Of a stretch of DNA of 16,372 nucleotides, positions 1 to 8,354 are shown one piece after another. The number at the start of each line of letters is the position of its first letter. Positions within the stretch are counted from its first letter, which is position 1. The notes under the pieces are model-generated. The model ran no database searches and was not told where the DNA came from. It saw only the letters and a program-made list of their open reading frames with translations. Made by a program: the position numbers and the translations under genes. This DNA comes from Flavobacteriia bacterium (GTDB taxonomy: Bacteria > Bacteroidota > Bacteroidia > Flavobacteriales > Flavobacteriaceae): NCBI GenBank assembly GCA_030626085.1, contig DAOUPQ010000019.1, positions 1 to 16,372 of the forward strand, given 5' to 3'.

Positions 1-582
1 ATTGTTGTTAGTAATCCAATGGATACTATGGCTTATTTAACTCATAAATCTCTCGGTTTAGATAGAAATCGTATTTTGGGTATGGGTGGAGCTTTAGATA
101 GTGCCAGATTTAAATACCGTTTGGCCGAAGCATTAGAATGTCCGGCTTCTGACGTTAATGGAATAGTAATTGGAGGTCATAGTGATACTGGTATGATACC
201 TTTGTCCAGACTTGCTGTTAGAAACAGTATTCCTGTTAGTAAATTTTTATCAGAAGAAAAAATAGATGCAGTTGTTGAGGCTACCAAAGTTGGTGGAGCT
301 ACTTTAACTAAATTATTAGGCACTAGTGCATGGTATGCACCTGGCGCTGCAGTTTCTTCAATAGTTCAATCTATCGCATGTGATCAAAATAAAATGTTCC
401 CTTGTTCTGCTTTATTAGAAGGTGAATATGATTTAGACGATATTTCTATTGGTGTACCATGTATTATTGGTAAAAATGGAATTGAAAAAATAGTTGAATT
501 AGAATTAACAGATGCCGAAAAAGCAAAACTACAAACAAGTGCTGCTGCTGTTAAAAAAACTAATGGACTTCTGGATGTATAA
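1..582 (+). CDS. mdh: Malate dehydrogenase, C-terminal part (5' end outside window)
   Basis: NAD-dependent malate dehydrogenase, which interconverts malate and oxaloacetate in the cytoplasmic TCA cycle. The reading frame is open from base 1, so the N-terminal Rossmann fold is off the left edge. The 193 visible codons are roughly the last 60% of a protein that usually has about 310 residues. Counting from base 1, the VSNPMDTM motif (residues 3-10, Asn5 contacting cofactor/substrate), a substrate-binding Arg in GALDSAR (Arg36) and the catalytic His in GGHSDTGM (His60) are all present. This is the LDH-like MDH pattern. An internal ATG at base 19 is not the start, because the conserved SNP motif precedes it. 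The gene ends at TAA 580-582, about 40 bases before a strong terminator, and converges on fhs. Confidence 0.96.
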   Translation: MVVSNPMDTMAYLTHKSLGLDRNRILGMGGALDSARFKYRLAEALECPASDVNGIVIGGHSDTGMIPLSRLAVRNSIPVSKFLSEEKIDAVVEATKVGGATLTKLLGTSAWYAPGAAVSSIVQSIACDQNKMFPCSALLEGEYDLDDISIGVPCIIGKNGIEKIVELELTDAEKAKLQTSAAAVKKTNGLLDV

Positions 583-620
583 ATCTAGTATTGAGATATT
601 AGTATCAAGTATTTAAGTAC

Positions 621-650
621 TAAAAAATCCGCCAATTGGCGGATTTTTTA
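621..650. terminator. Bidirectional rho-independent terminator between mdh and fhs
   Basis: This is a perfect 30-base palindrome: an A-run, TCCGCC, a central AATT, GGCGGA, then a T-run. The GC-rich stem is flanked by A on the left and T on the right, so it presents a hairpin plus U-tract to transcripts from either strand. It lies 38 bases after the mdh stop and 14 bases after the fhs stop on the other strand, where a shared terminator of convergent genes is expected. Confidence 0.93.
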
Positions 651-664
651 TTTTGAATCATTTA

Positions 665-2341
665 TTAAGACAATCCTGAGATCTTCCCATCTTTATCAAT
701 AAACATATGTTCGCTTGCAGGTACTCTTGGTAATCCCGGCATGCGCATTATTTTTCCTAAAATTGGTATAACAAAACCTGCTCCGGCAGCTATTTCAATT
801 TCTCTCACTTGTACAATAAACCCTTTGGGCCTACCTCTTAAAAATTCATTATCAGAAAATGATTTTTGTGTTTTTGCCATACAAATTGGGAAATCATTAT
901 ATCCTAATCTGTCAATCCTTTTTAAATTAAGTTTTGCTTTTTTATCAAAATCTACACCATCAGCTCCATAAATTTCTCGGGCTATAGTTTCAATTTTTTC
1001 AACAATTGGTGATTTCCAATCATAAAGTGGTTTAAATTGTGTTGCTTTATTTTCAACAATATCTACTACTGCTCTGGCTAGATCTTTAGTGCCTTCACCA
1101 CCTTTTTCCCATCCTTCTGATAAAACTGCATTAACTCCCAAAGCTGCACATTTATCTTTTACCAATTGTATTTCCTCTTCAGAATCATTTGTAAATGTAT
1201 TTATTGCTACAACCGGTTCAATATTAAATTTTCTAATATTTTCAATATGTTTTTCTATGTTAGGAAATCCTTTTTCTACATACGAAATATTTGGCGTGTT
1301 CAATTCCTTTTTTGTTGCACCTCCATGATGTCTTAAAGCTCTAATTGTTGCTACTAAAACAACTGCTTTCGGATTTAAACCAGCAGCAACACATTTGATA
1401 TTTAAGAACTTCTCTGCTCCCAGATCTGCGCCAAAACCAGCTTCTGTTACAACATAATTCGATAAGCTCAATCCCATTTTTGTAGCTAAAATACTGTTAG
1501 TACCCTGAGCAATATTAGCAAACGGACCTCCGTGAATAATAGCTGGATTCTCTTCTAATGTCTGAACTAAATTTGGCATTATAGCATCCTTCAATAAAAT
1601 TGCCATTGCATTTTCAGCATTTAGATTACGTGCAAAAATTGGCTTCTTACCAAAGGTAAAACCAATAAATATATCTCCTAGACGTTTTTTCAAATCTTCA
1701 AAACCTGAAGCCATACACAAAATTGCCATAACTTCGGAAGCCGGAGTAATATTAAAACCATCTTCACGAGGAATTCCATTGGCAGTACCTCCCAATCCAA
1801 TTGTTATTTGACGTAAAGCTCTATCATTCATATCAATAACTCTTTTCCACAAAATTGTACGTGGATCAAGATCTAACGAACAAGGTACGCATTGCAAATT
1901 ATTATCAATTAAAGCAGAAAGTAAATTATTGGCTTTTTCTATCGCATTAAAATCTCCTGTAAAATGTAAATTAATATCTTCCATTGGAACAACTTGAGAA
2001 TATCCACCTCCTGCAGCACCTCCTTTAATACCAAAAACAGGACCTAAGGAAGGTTCACGCAAAACAACAGTCGCATGTTTATTAATTTTATTTAAACCAT
2101 CTGTCAACCCAATAGATACGGTAGTTTTTCCTTCTCCTGCCGGAGTTGGAGTCAAAGCTGTAACTAAGATCAGGTTATTTTTAGCTACTTTTTCTTCATC
2201 AATTAGATATAATGGTAGTTTAGCTTTATATTTTCCAAAACGCTCAAGGTCATCAGCATTAATATTTAATTTTTTTGCAATTTTTTTTATATGAAGTAAT
2301 TTGGTGTTTTGAGCTATCTCAATATCAGTTAAATATTTCAT
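665..2341 (-). CDS. fhs: Formate--tetrahydrofolate ligase
   Basis: ATP-dependent ligation of formate to tetrahydrofolate, giving 10-formyl-THF for purine synthesis and one-carbon metabolism; cytoplasmic. Counting from the chosen start, the nucleotide-binding motif TPTPAGEGKTT is at residues 64-74. The family signature beginning LREPSLGPVFGIKGG is at 95-109, followed by the conserved PMEDINLHFTGD at 119-130; a later RHHGGATKKELN block is also typical. The reading frame stays open to an ATG at 2434, but I choose the ATG at 2341. It gives MKYLTDIEIAQ, matching the family N-terminus (MKTDIEIAQ-like), and a 558-residue protein close to the usual 556. The 31-residue extension would also begin inside the predicted promoter. 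The gene sits alone between mdh and secDF and is transcribed against both. Confidence 0.96.
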   Translation of the reverse strand: MKYLTDIEIAQNTKLLHIKKIAKKLNINADDLERFGKYKAKLPLYLIDEEKVAKNNLILVTALTPTPAGEGKTTVSIGLTDGLNKINKHATVVLREPSLGPVFGIKGGAAGGGYSQVVPMEDINLHFTGDFNAIEKANNLLSALIDNNLQCVPCSLDLDPRTILWKRVIDMNDRALRQITIGLGGTANGIPREDGFNITPASEVMAILCMASGFEDLKKRLGDIFIGFTFGKKPIFARNLNAENAMAILLKDAIMPNLVQTLEENPAIIHGGPFANIAQGTNSILATKMGLSLSNYVVTEAGFGADLGAEKFLNIKCVAAGLNPKAVVLVATIRALRHHGGATKKELNTPNISYVEKGFPNIEKHIENIRKFNIEPVVAINTFTNDSEEEIQLVKDKCAALGVNAVLSEGWEKGGEGTKDLARAVVDIVENKATQFKPLYDWKSPIVEKIETIAREIYGADGVDFDKKAKLNLKRIDRLGYNDFPICMAKTQKSFSDNEFLRGRPKGFIVQVREIEIAAGAGFVIPILGKIMRMPGLPRVPASEHMFIDKDGKISGLS

Positions 2342-2431
2342 CTTGTAGAATTTTATGTATTGCGAATTTACTAAAAAAACATCAATTTTTATAATAGATT
2401 TCCATACTAAATATTCACAACAATTTTCTTT

Positions 2432-2439
2432 CAAAGCTA
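2432..2439 (-). promoter_or_regulatory. Candidate -7 box of the fhs promoter
   Basis: Read on the minus strand this is TAGCTTTG, an exact match to the Bacteroidota -7 consensus TAnnTTTG. It predicts a transcription start near 2425 and a leader of about 84 bases before the ATG at 2341. I see no clear TTTG at the -33 position. Confidence 0.5.
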
Positions 2440-2450
2440 AATTAATTCAG

Positions 2451-2458
2451 TATATTTG
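2451..2458 (+). promoter_or_regulatory. Candidate -7 box of the secDF promoter
   Basis: TATATTTG, an exact TAnnTTTG match, 44 bases before the secDF ATG. A TTTC that could serve as a degenerate -33 element lies at 2429-2432, with an 18-base spacer. That element touches the opposing fhs -7 box, so the two promoters appear to interlock. Confidence 0.6.
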
Positions 2459-2502
2459 CCGCGTTTAATTGAAAATAATTATTTATAAAAATTTGAAATA
2501 GA

Positions 2503-5487
2503 ATGCAAAACAAAGGACTTATTAGAACATTTGCAATTTTGTTTGCTTTAGTTAGTATATACCAACTATCGTTTACTTGGTTTGCAAAAAATGTAGAGAA
2601 AGATGCTGAAATTTATGCTGAGTCTATAGTTTCGTCTAACGATATTGATGAACTGGCTAAAATTAAAAAACATTTCTTAGATTCAGTTGCAAATACTAAG
2701 GTTTTAAATTTAGGATTTACTGATTTTACTTACAATGAATTAAAAGAAAAAGAAATTAATCTAGGCTTAGATCTAAAAGGAGGCATTAATGCAATTTTAG
2801 AAGTTTCAGTTAGAGATATCTTGGTGGGGTTATCAAACAAATCAAAAAATACCGTTTTTAACGAAGCTTTAAACCTTGCAACAAAAGCAGAAAAAGATAG
2901 TGATAAGGATTATTTGCAATTATTTTTTGAAGCTTTTGAGCAAGTAAGCAAAGGCACTGAAAAATTAAGTGATCCAAGTATTTTTGGTAACAAATCTTTA
3001 AAAGATAAGATTAACTTCAAAATGAGTGATGAAGAGGTTAAGCCAATATTAAAAGAAGAAATTAATGGTTCTATCAACACCGCTTTTGAAGTTTTACGTA
3101 GTCGTATTGACCGTTTTGGCGTTACACAACCCAATATTCAACGCGCAGGAACTGGTGAATCAGGAAGAATTTTAATTGAATTACCTGGTGCAAAAGATAT
3201 CGATCGAGTAAGAAAATTATTACAAAGTACAGCTGAGTTACAATTCTGGGAAGTTTATTCAAACCAAGAAATGGCTCAATTTTTCATCAATTCAAATGCA
3301 ACTTTAGCACAAATTTTAAAAGTTGATGAAGAAGATACATCCACAGATTCCATTTCCGAAGAAAAAGAAATTGACGATTTATTAGGTGAAGTAAAGGACT
3401 CTTTAGATACAAAATCTGCAAATCCATTATTTTCAGTATTAATACCAAATATACCACAATCACAAAATCAGATTAGTTCATTGATTGCTTCAGCATCTGT
3501 ATCTGATACTGCAACTGTTGATAAGTACCTTGCCATGAAAGAGGTAAGGGATTTATTACCTGCCAATATGAAATACACGAAATTCTTATGGGATGCAAAA
3601 CCAATTACAGATACTGACAGAATAAATCTTTACGCCATTAAATCTAATCGTGATGATATTGCTCCTATTCAAGGTGATGTAATTTCCGATGCTTCTCAGG
3701 TATTTGACCAATTAGGTGCAAATCCGGAAGTAAGCATGTCAATGAATACCAAAGGATCCAAACAATGGGCCAAAATGACCACGGCTAATGTTGGAAAATT
3801 TGTAGCCGTTGTTTTAGATGATTATGTATATTCTGCACCTCGGGTAAACGACGCAATTACACATGGTCGAACATCCATTTCCGGTCAGTTTACAATTGAA
3901 GAAGCGCAAGATCTAGCCAATGCTTTAAAATCCGGTAAATTACCTGCCGCCGCTCGAATTATTCAATCGGATGTTGTTGGACCTTCATTAGGTCAGGAAG
4001 CGATTGACAGTGGTTCTATTTCATTTATCATTGCTTTATTATTGATATTTGCTTGGATGATATTCTATTACGGTAAAGCCGGTATTTTTTCTGATATCGC
4101 TTTAATTTTTAATATTGTATTTATCTTTGGTACGTTAGCAGCATTTGGTGCTGTTCTAACATTGCCAGGTATTGCTGGTATTGTGCTAACAATCGGAATG
4201 TCGGTTGATGCCAATGTGCTGATATATGAAAGAATTAAAGAAGAACTTCGTAAAGGTAAAGGATTAAAAGAATCTGTAAACGACGGATTTAGTGGTGCTT
4301 TATCATCAATTCTAGATGCAAATATCACTACCTTATTAACAGGTATTATACTTTATGTATTTGGTACAGGACCTATTAAAGGTTTTGCCACAACGTTAAT
4401 GATAGGTATTGTAACTTCATTATTTTCAGCAATTTTCATTACGCGTTTGCTAATTGACTGGTATATAAACAAAGGACATAAATTAACTTTTAATACCAAT
4501 ATTACCAAAAACTGGTTTAAAAATATCCATTTTGATTTCTTGAAAAAGAGAAAATTAGCATTCATTATTTCTGGAACAATTATCATTATCGGTATTGCTT
4601 CTCTTCTAACCAATGGTTTAAATTATGGTGTTGATTTTACAGGAGGTAGAACTTATACTGTTAGATTTGATAAGGCAGTAAATGCTCCGGAAATTGCCAA
4701 TAATTTAAAGGCAGCTTTTGGAAGTTTACCCGAAGTAAAAACTTTTGGTAATGCTAACCAATTAAAAATAACAACCAAATATAAAATTGATGATAATGCT
4801 TTAACGGTTGATGATGAAATTCAAAATTTATTGTATAATGGTTTAAAACCTTACTTGCCGGAATCAATCACATACGATCAATTTAAAGGGGCTGATAACA
4901 AATTAAATGTTGGTGTTATGCAAAATATTAAAGTTGGTCCAACGATTGCTGATGATATTCAACAGGCTGCTGTTTGGGCAATTTTAGGCTCATTGATCGT
5001 TGTGTTCTTATATATCTTAATGCGATTTAGAAAATGGCAATATAGTTTAGGAGCTGTAGTGGCTGTATTCCATGATGTATTAATAGTGCTGTCAATTTTT
5101 TCACTTTTCTATAAAGTATTACCATTTGATATGGAAATTGGCCAGTCATTTATAGCCGCCATTCTAACTGTAGTTGGTTACTCATTAAATGATACAGTGG
5201 TTATTTTTGATAGAATTAGAGAATTTAGTAAAAAACATAATACCTGGTCTTTTTATAGAGTTGTTAACAGTGCATTGAGTAGTACTTTAGGTAGAACCGT
5301 AAACACTTCTTTAACTACGCTAATCGTTTTATTTGCAATATTCTTTTTTGGAGGTGATTCAATAAAAGGATTTATGTTTGCCTTGATCGTAGGGGTAATT
5401 GTTGGTACCTATTCTTCATTATTTGTTGCATCTCCAATCATGTATATCACCAGTGTAAAATCAGATGATGAAAAATTAAAACAATAG
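2503..5487 (+). CDS. secDF: Fused SecD-SecF protein translocase subunit
   Basis: Proton-driven accessory of the SecYEG channel that pulls exported proteins across the inner membrane. The 994 residues contain SecD then SecF in one chain. Visible in order: TM1 (about residues 8-27); a large periplasmic domain with the conserved DLKGG (90-94) and RIDRFGV motifs; a SecD membrane bundle (about 505-660) with the TM4 motif SVDAN (Asp569); SecF TM7 (about 685-705); the periplasmic DFTGG motif (711-715); and the last membrane bundle with SLNDTVVIFDRIRE (Asp897) and GRTVNTS (Arg931). Asp569, Asp897 and Arg931 correspond to the residues implicated in proton conduction in Thermus SecDF. An acidic, Ser/Asp/Glu-rich insert follows the QFWEVYSN segment in the periplasmic domain. 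The gene appears monocistronic, with its own promoter and terminator. Confidence 0.97.
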   Translation: MQNKGLIRTFAILFALVSIYQLSFTWFAKNVEKDAEIYAESIVSSNDIDELAKIKKHFLDSVANTKVLNLGFTDFTYNELKEKEINLGLDLKGGINAILEVSVRDILVGLSNKSKNTVFNEALNLATKAEKDSDKDYLQLFFEAFEQVSKGTEKLSDPSIFGNKSLKDKINFKMSDEEVKPILKEEINGSINTAFEVLRSRIDRFGVTQPNIQRAGTGESGRILIELPGAKDIDRVRKLLQSTAELQFWEVYSNQEMAQFFINSNATLAQILKVDEEDTSTDSISEEKEIDDLLGEVKDSLDTKSANPLFSVLIPNIPQSQNQISSLIASASVSDTATVDKYLAMKEVRDLLPANMKYTKFLWDAKPITDTDRINLYAIKSNRDDIAPIQGDVISDASQVFDQLGANPEVSMSMNTKGSKQWAKMTTANVGKFVAVVLDDYVYSAPRVNDAITHGRTSISGQFTIEEAQDLANALKSGKLPAAARIIQSDVVGPSLGQEAIDSGSISFIIALLLIFAWMIFYYGKAGIFSDIALIFNIVFIFGTLAAFGAVLTLPGIAGIVLTIGMSVDANVLIYERIKEELRKGKGLKESVNDGFSGALSSILDANITTLLTGIILYVFGTGPIKGFATTLMIGIVTSLFSAIFITRLLIDWYINKGHKLTFNTNITKNWFKNIHFDFLKKRKLAFIISGTIIIIGIASLLTNGLNYGVDFTGGRTYTVRFDKAVNAPEIANNLKAAFGSLPEVKTFGNANQLKITTKYKIDDNALTVDDEIQNLLYNGLKPYLPESITYDQFKGADNKLNVGVMQNIKVGPTIADDIQQAAVWAILGSLIVVFLYILMRFRKWQYSLGAVVAVFHDVLIVLSIFSLFYKVLPFDMEIGQSFIAAILTVVGYSLNDTVVIFDRIREFSKKHNTWSFYRVVNSALSSTLGRTVNTSLTTLIVLFAIFFFGGDSIKGFMFALIVGVIVGTYSSLFVASPIMYITSVKSDDEKLKQ

Positions 5488-5510
5488 ATTATTCAATTAT
5501 AAAAAAAATA

Positions 5511-5550
5511 AACCTTTCAAGTTTTTCTTAACTTGAAAGGTTTTGTTTTA
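5511..5550 (+). terminator. Rho-independent terminator of secDF
   Basis: A perfect 13-base-pair stem (5511-5523 pairing with 5530-5542) closes a six-base loop and is followed by TTTTGTTTT. It begins 24 bases after the secDF stop. An A-run precedes the stem, so it could also work in reverse, but no gene on the minus strand needs it here. Confidence 0.9.
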
Positions 5551-5665
5551 TAAATTACTGTAAATTTACACTTCTCATTTGCTAAAGAGATGAAAACATA
5601 TATTTTAAGTTAAAAATAATTCACAACCATTTACTATTATAATTATTGGCATTAATCATAGAGAA

Positions 5666-6208
5666 ATGAATACAATAAAACTAAACGATAAATATTTTGA
5701 ACTTTTTATTTCAAAAGATATAATTGATAAAGCAGTTAAAAATATTGCGAAGCAAATTGAAAATGATCTAGATAAAAATGAAGTGCCAATTTTTATGGGT
5801 GTTTTAAATGGTTCATTTATGTTTGTGGCTGATTTTGTTAGAGAATATTCATATAATTGCCATTTATCTTTTGTAAAACTAACTTCTTATCAAGGCACCA
5901 ATAGTACAGGAAAGGTAAAGAAATTGGTTGGGATCAATGAAGATCTAAAAGGAAAAACCGTTGTTATTTTAGAAGATATTATTGATACAGGAAATACTTT
6001 AGAAGAGATCTACAATATCTTTAAAAATGAAGATCTTAAACAATTAAAAATTGCAACGCTATTTTTTAAACCCGATATTTTTAAAAAAGATCTTACAATT
6101 AATTATATAGGAATACCTATTGAAGATAAGTTTATTGTTGGTTATGGGTTGGATTATAATGGATTGGGAAGAAATCTTCCAGATGTTTATCAACTAAAAA
6201 ATAGTTGA
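5666..6208 (+). CDS. hpt: Hypoxanthine (guanine) phosphoribosyltransferase
   Basis: Purine salvage enzyme that joins hypoxanthine or guanine to PRPP to make IMP or GMP; cytoplasmic, Mg-dependent. The 180 residues match the usual bacterial length. The PRPP-binding signature VVILEDIIDTGNT is at 99-111 with acidic Glu103, Asp104 and Asp107. The purine-contacting Lys in FFKPD is Lys135. The C-terminal block containing VGYGLDYN (158-165) is typical of the family. The SYQGTNSTGK segment (74-83) corresponds to the flexible catalytic loop. It is followed after 69 bases by adk on the same strand, an association that makes sense for purine nucleotide supply. No exact TAnnTTTG box lies just upstream; TATATTTT at 5599-5606 is one mismatch away. 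Exact base preference cannot be read from sequence. Confidence 0.93.
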   Translation: MNTIKLNDKYFELFISKDIIDKAVKNIAKQIENDLDKNEVPIFMGVLNGSFMFVADFVREYSYNCHLSFVKLTSYQGTNSTGKVKKLVGINEDLKGKTVVILEDIIDTGNTLEEIYNIFKNEDLKQLKIATLFFKPDIFKKDLTINYIGIPIEDKFIVGYGLDYNGLGRNLPDVYQLKNS

Positions 6209-6249
6209 TATTAAAATATTTTAGCATTAGAAATTATTATTATTTCACT

Positions 6250-6257
6250 TATCTTTA
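6250..6257 (+). promoter_or_regulatory. Possible -7 box before adk
   Basis: TATCTTTA is one mismatch from TAnnTTTG and lies 20 bases before the adk ATG, a normal leader length. It would allow adk to be transcribed independently of hpt. No -33 element is obvious. Confidence 0.3.
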
Positions 6258-6277
6258 CCTATCAAATTTTAAATACT

Positions 6278-6850
6278 ATGAAAAATATAGTTTTATTTGG
6301 TCCTCCAGGAGCAGGAAAAGGAACTCAGGCAGATATACTAAAACACAAGTATAATTTAATTCATATATCAACAGGTGATATTTTTCGTTATAATATTAAA
6401 AACAAAACAAAACTGGGTATATTGGCTAAATCATACATGGATAATGGTGATTTAGTACCCGATGAAGTAACTATTGATATGCTAAAAGCCGAAGTAAATA
6501 AAAACCTAGATGCCAATGGGTTTATTTTTGATGGTTTTCCGCGTACCGAGTCACAAGCTAAAGCTCTAGACATTTTTTTAAATGAAAAAGGTGAATCTAT
6601 CAATGGAATGATCGCTTTGGAAGTACCTGATGAAATTCTCATAGAACGCCTTTTAAACAGGGGTCTGACCAGCGGAAGACCTGATGATCAAGATGAAAGT
6701 AAAATAAGAAATCGTTTTAAAGAATACCAAACAAAAACTGCAATCCTACAAGATTATTTTCAAGAACAAAACAAGTACTATGGTATAAATGGTGTTGGTT
6801 CTATTGATGAAATTTCAGGAAGATTGTGTAATATTATAGATAAATTATAA
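6278..6850 (+). CDS. adk: Adenylate kinase, short-lid type
   Basis: Catalyses ATP + AMP to 2 ADP; cytoplasmic and essential for adenylate balance. The P-loop GPPGAGKGT is at residues 8-16. The AMP-binding segment STGDIFR is at 31-37 and the FDGFPRT signature at 84-90. The lid region after Arg128 (NRGLTSGRPDD) is short and has no Cys4 zinc cluster, so this is the short form. Length 190 residues agrees with that class. The gene lies between hpt and obgE, all on one strand with 50-70 base gaps, so partial co-transcription is possible although each gap has room for its own promoter. Confidence 0.95.
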   Translation: MKNIVLFGPPGAGKGTQADILKHKYNLIHISTGDIFRYNIKNKTKLGILAKSYMDNGDLVPDEVTIDMLKAEVNKNLDANGFIFDGFPRTESQAKALDIFLNEKGESINGMIALEVPDEILIERLLNRGLTSGRPDDQDESKIRNRFKEYQTKTAILQDYFQEQNKYYGINGVGSIDEISGRLCNIIDKL

Positions 6851-6910
6851 CAAACTATAAAATTTAATAACTTATCAACTTCCTTATTATTTTAACTTTT
6901 TTAATTGATC

Positions 6911-7903
6911 ATGACAGAAGGTAATTTTGTTGACTATATGAATATTTGGGTTGCTTCAGGTAACGGAGGCAAAGGGTCAGTTCATCTACACCGTGAAAAA
7001 TATATCACTAAGGGTGGACCCGATGGTGGAGATGGCGGCCGTGGCGGACATATTATTCTACGGGGAAACAAAAACTTGTGGACCCTTTTTCACCTTAAGT
7101 TCAAGCAACATTACAAAGCGCAACATGGTGCTGCAGGCAGCAAAAACAGAAGTACCGGAAAAGATGGTGAAGATATTTATATAGATGTGCCTCTTGGAAC
7201 TATTGTAAAAGATCACGAAACAAAAAAAGTGTTATTTGAGATCACACAAAATGGTGAAGAAATAATATTAGCCGAAGGTGGTAAAGGAGGAAGGGGAAAC
7301 TGGCATTTTAAATCGCCAACTAATCAAACTCCACGTTATTCACAACCCGGTATTGAAGGTAAAGAAGCTTGGTTTCAGTTAGAATTAAAGTTGTTGGCTG
7401 ATGTTGGTTTGGTTGGTTTTCCTAATGCCGGAAAATCAACACTTTTATCTGTTATCACCGCTGCAAAACCTAAAATTGCTGATTATGCTTTCACAACTTT
7501 AAAACCTAATTTAGGAATTGTCAAGTATCGTAATTACCAAAGTTTTGTTGTAGCTGATATCCCCGGAATTATTGAAGGTGCTGCCGAAGGTAAGGGTTTA
7601 GGCCACAATTTTTTGCGTCATATAGAAAGAAATTCTCTATTACTGTTTTTAATTCCTGCTGACAGTGATGATATCAAAAAAGAATATGACATTTTACTCA
7701 ACGAACTCAAAAAACACAACCCTGAATTGTTGGATAAAGAGCGTTTATTGGCTATATCAAAATCTGATATGTTAGATGATGAACTGAAAGAAGAAATTGA
7801 AAAAGAACTTCCAAAGGATTTACCTTATTTATTTATTTCATCAGTTGCCCAAACCGGACTAACCGAGTTGAAAGATAAATTGTGGGCAATGTTAAATGGT
7901 TAA
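6911..7903 (+). CDS. obgE: Obg family GTPase (ribosome assembly), lacking the OCT domain
   Basis: Conserved GTPase involved in 50S subunit maturation and growth control. An N-terminal glycine-rich Obg fold (about 1-158) with repeated GG motifs is followed by a G domain. The G domain shows G1 GFPNAGKST at 169-177, the switch I Thr pair 195-196, G3 DIPG at 216-219, G4 SKSD at 283-286 and G5 SSVA at 310-313. The protein ends at 330 residues, so the C-terminal OCT domain of the roughly 390-residue proteobacterial form is absent. I choose the ATG at 6911 (MTEGNFVDY, the family N-terminus in this phylum) over an in-frame TTG two codons earlier. SKSD in place of the usual NKxD in G4 keeps the Lys and Asp that read guanine. 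Confidence 0.96.
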   Translation: MTEGNFVDYMNIWVASGNGGKGSVHLHREKYITKGGPDGGDGGRGGHIILRGNKNLWTLFHLKFKQHYKAQHGAAGSKNRSTGKDGEDIYIDVPLGTIVKDHETKKVLFEITQNGEEIILAEGGKGGRGNWHFKSPTNQTPRYSQPGIEGKEAWFQLELKLLADVGLVGFPNAGKSTLLSVITAAKPKIADYAFTTLKPNLGIVKYRNYQSFVVADIPGIIEGAAEGKGLGHNFLRHIERNSLLLFLIPADSDDIKKEYDILLNELKKHNPELLDKERLLAISKSDMLDDELKEEIEKELPKDLPYLFISSVAQTGLTELKDKLWAMLNG

Positions 7904-7965
7904 TCTTCTTAAATTTATTTGTACATTTCCTCTATTTAAAACCATTGATTAAAATAGATTAGACC

Positions 7966-7998
7966 TAAACTCTGTATATATTTTTTATACTGAGTTTA
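7966..7998 (+). terminator. Hairpin downstream of obgE, probable terminator
   Basis: Thirteen-base arms (7966-7978 and 7986-7998) pair with one mismatch around a seven-base loop. The hairpin lies 62 bases after the obgE stop and just before the promoter of the next gene. The U-tract that follows is weak (AATTTATG), so termination efficiency is uncertain and the hairpin could instead belong to the downstream promoter region. Confidence 0.45.
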
Positions 7999-8005
7999 AT
8001 TTATG

Positions 8006-8013
8006 TATTTTTG
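8006..8013 (+). promoter_or_regulatory. Candidate -7 box before the methyltransferase remnant
   Basis: TATTTTTG is an exact TAnnTTTG match, 37 bases before the ATG at 8051. The -33 position would fall inside the right arm of the preceding hairpin and has only T-rich sequence. Confidence 0.45.
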
Positions 8014-8050
8014 AATATCTTGCCGTTTCTTCAATAAATCATTTGACAAA

Positions 8051-8332
8051 ATGAATCCTGAAAAAGAATATCAAAATGTAAACAAAGAGCTATGGAATAA
8101 AAAAGTTGATTTTCATATGAAATCTAAAAGTATTACCTGGAATCATGGAATTGGTGAAGTTGTAAATAGTTTGATATCAAATGGTCTTGAAATAAATTCT
8201 CTTAATGAATATGATTATTCACCCTATAATTGTTTTGCTAAAACTGTAGAAATTTCAGAAAATAAATTCAGAATAAAACATCTTAAAAATAAGATCCCAA
8301 TGGTTTACGCTATCGTTACTACCAAAAAATAA
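8051..8332 (+). CDS. Internally deleted SAM-dependent methyltransferase (93-residue remnant or miniprotein)
   Basis: Residues 1-25 (NVNKELWNKK segment) resemble the N-terminus of flavobacterial class I SAM-dependent methyltransferases. Residues 28-93 (TWNHGIGEVVNSLI, LNEYDYSPYNCF, KIPMVYAI) resemble their C-terminus. Those proteins are usually about 250-275 residues. The middle, including the Rossmann glycine motif that binds SAM, is missing here, and the two ends are joined in frame near residues 24-28 (bases about 8117-8137). Assignment rests on remembered family patterns, not on an alignment. The frame is uninterrupted, with its own ATG, a TAA stop and a good upstream -7 box, so it may still be expressed. 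It cannot be a methyltransferase by itself. A four-helix membrane protein starts 22 bases downstream and may be co-transcribed. Confidence 0.7.
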   Translation: MNPEKEYQNVNKELWNKKVDFHMKSKSITWNHGIGEVVNSLISNGLEINSLNEYDYSPYNCFAKTVEISENKFRIKHLKNKIPMVYAIVTTKK

Positions 8333-8354
8333 TAATATATCTACTATTAAAACA

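Noticed and set aside
2342..2434. N-terminal extension of fhs from an in-frame ATG at 2434
   Set aside because: Its 31 residues lack family similarity, the internal ATG at 2341 gives the normal N-terminus and length, and the upstream ATG lies within the predicted -7 box.
4068..4613. Two minus-strand ORFs of 86 codons inside secDF (and similar ones at 741-1328, 2910-3134, 6388-6642, 8255-8452, 9763-9963, 10476-10664, 13950-14153, 16149-16364)
   Set aside because: They lie opposite clearly real genes, mirror their codon pattern and show no recognisable motif.
5560..5569. GTAAATTTAC palindrome before hpt
   Set aside because: Ten-base AT-rich palindromes are common at this base composition and it is nearly 100 bases from the hpt start.
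6905..6910. TTG start of obgE two codons before the ATG
   Set aside because: The ATG at 6911 yields the conserved MTEGNFVDY start; TTG would add only Met-Ile.
6951..7184. Alternative-frame ORF inside obgE
   Set aside because: It overlaps the conserved Obg fold in another frame and has no features of its own.
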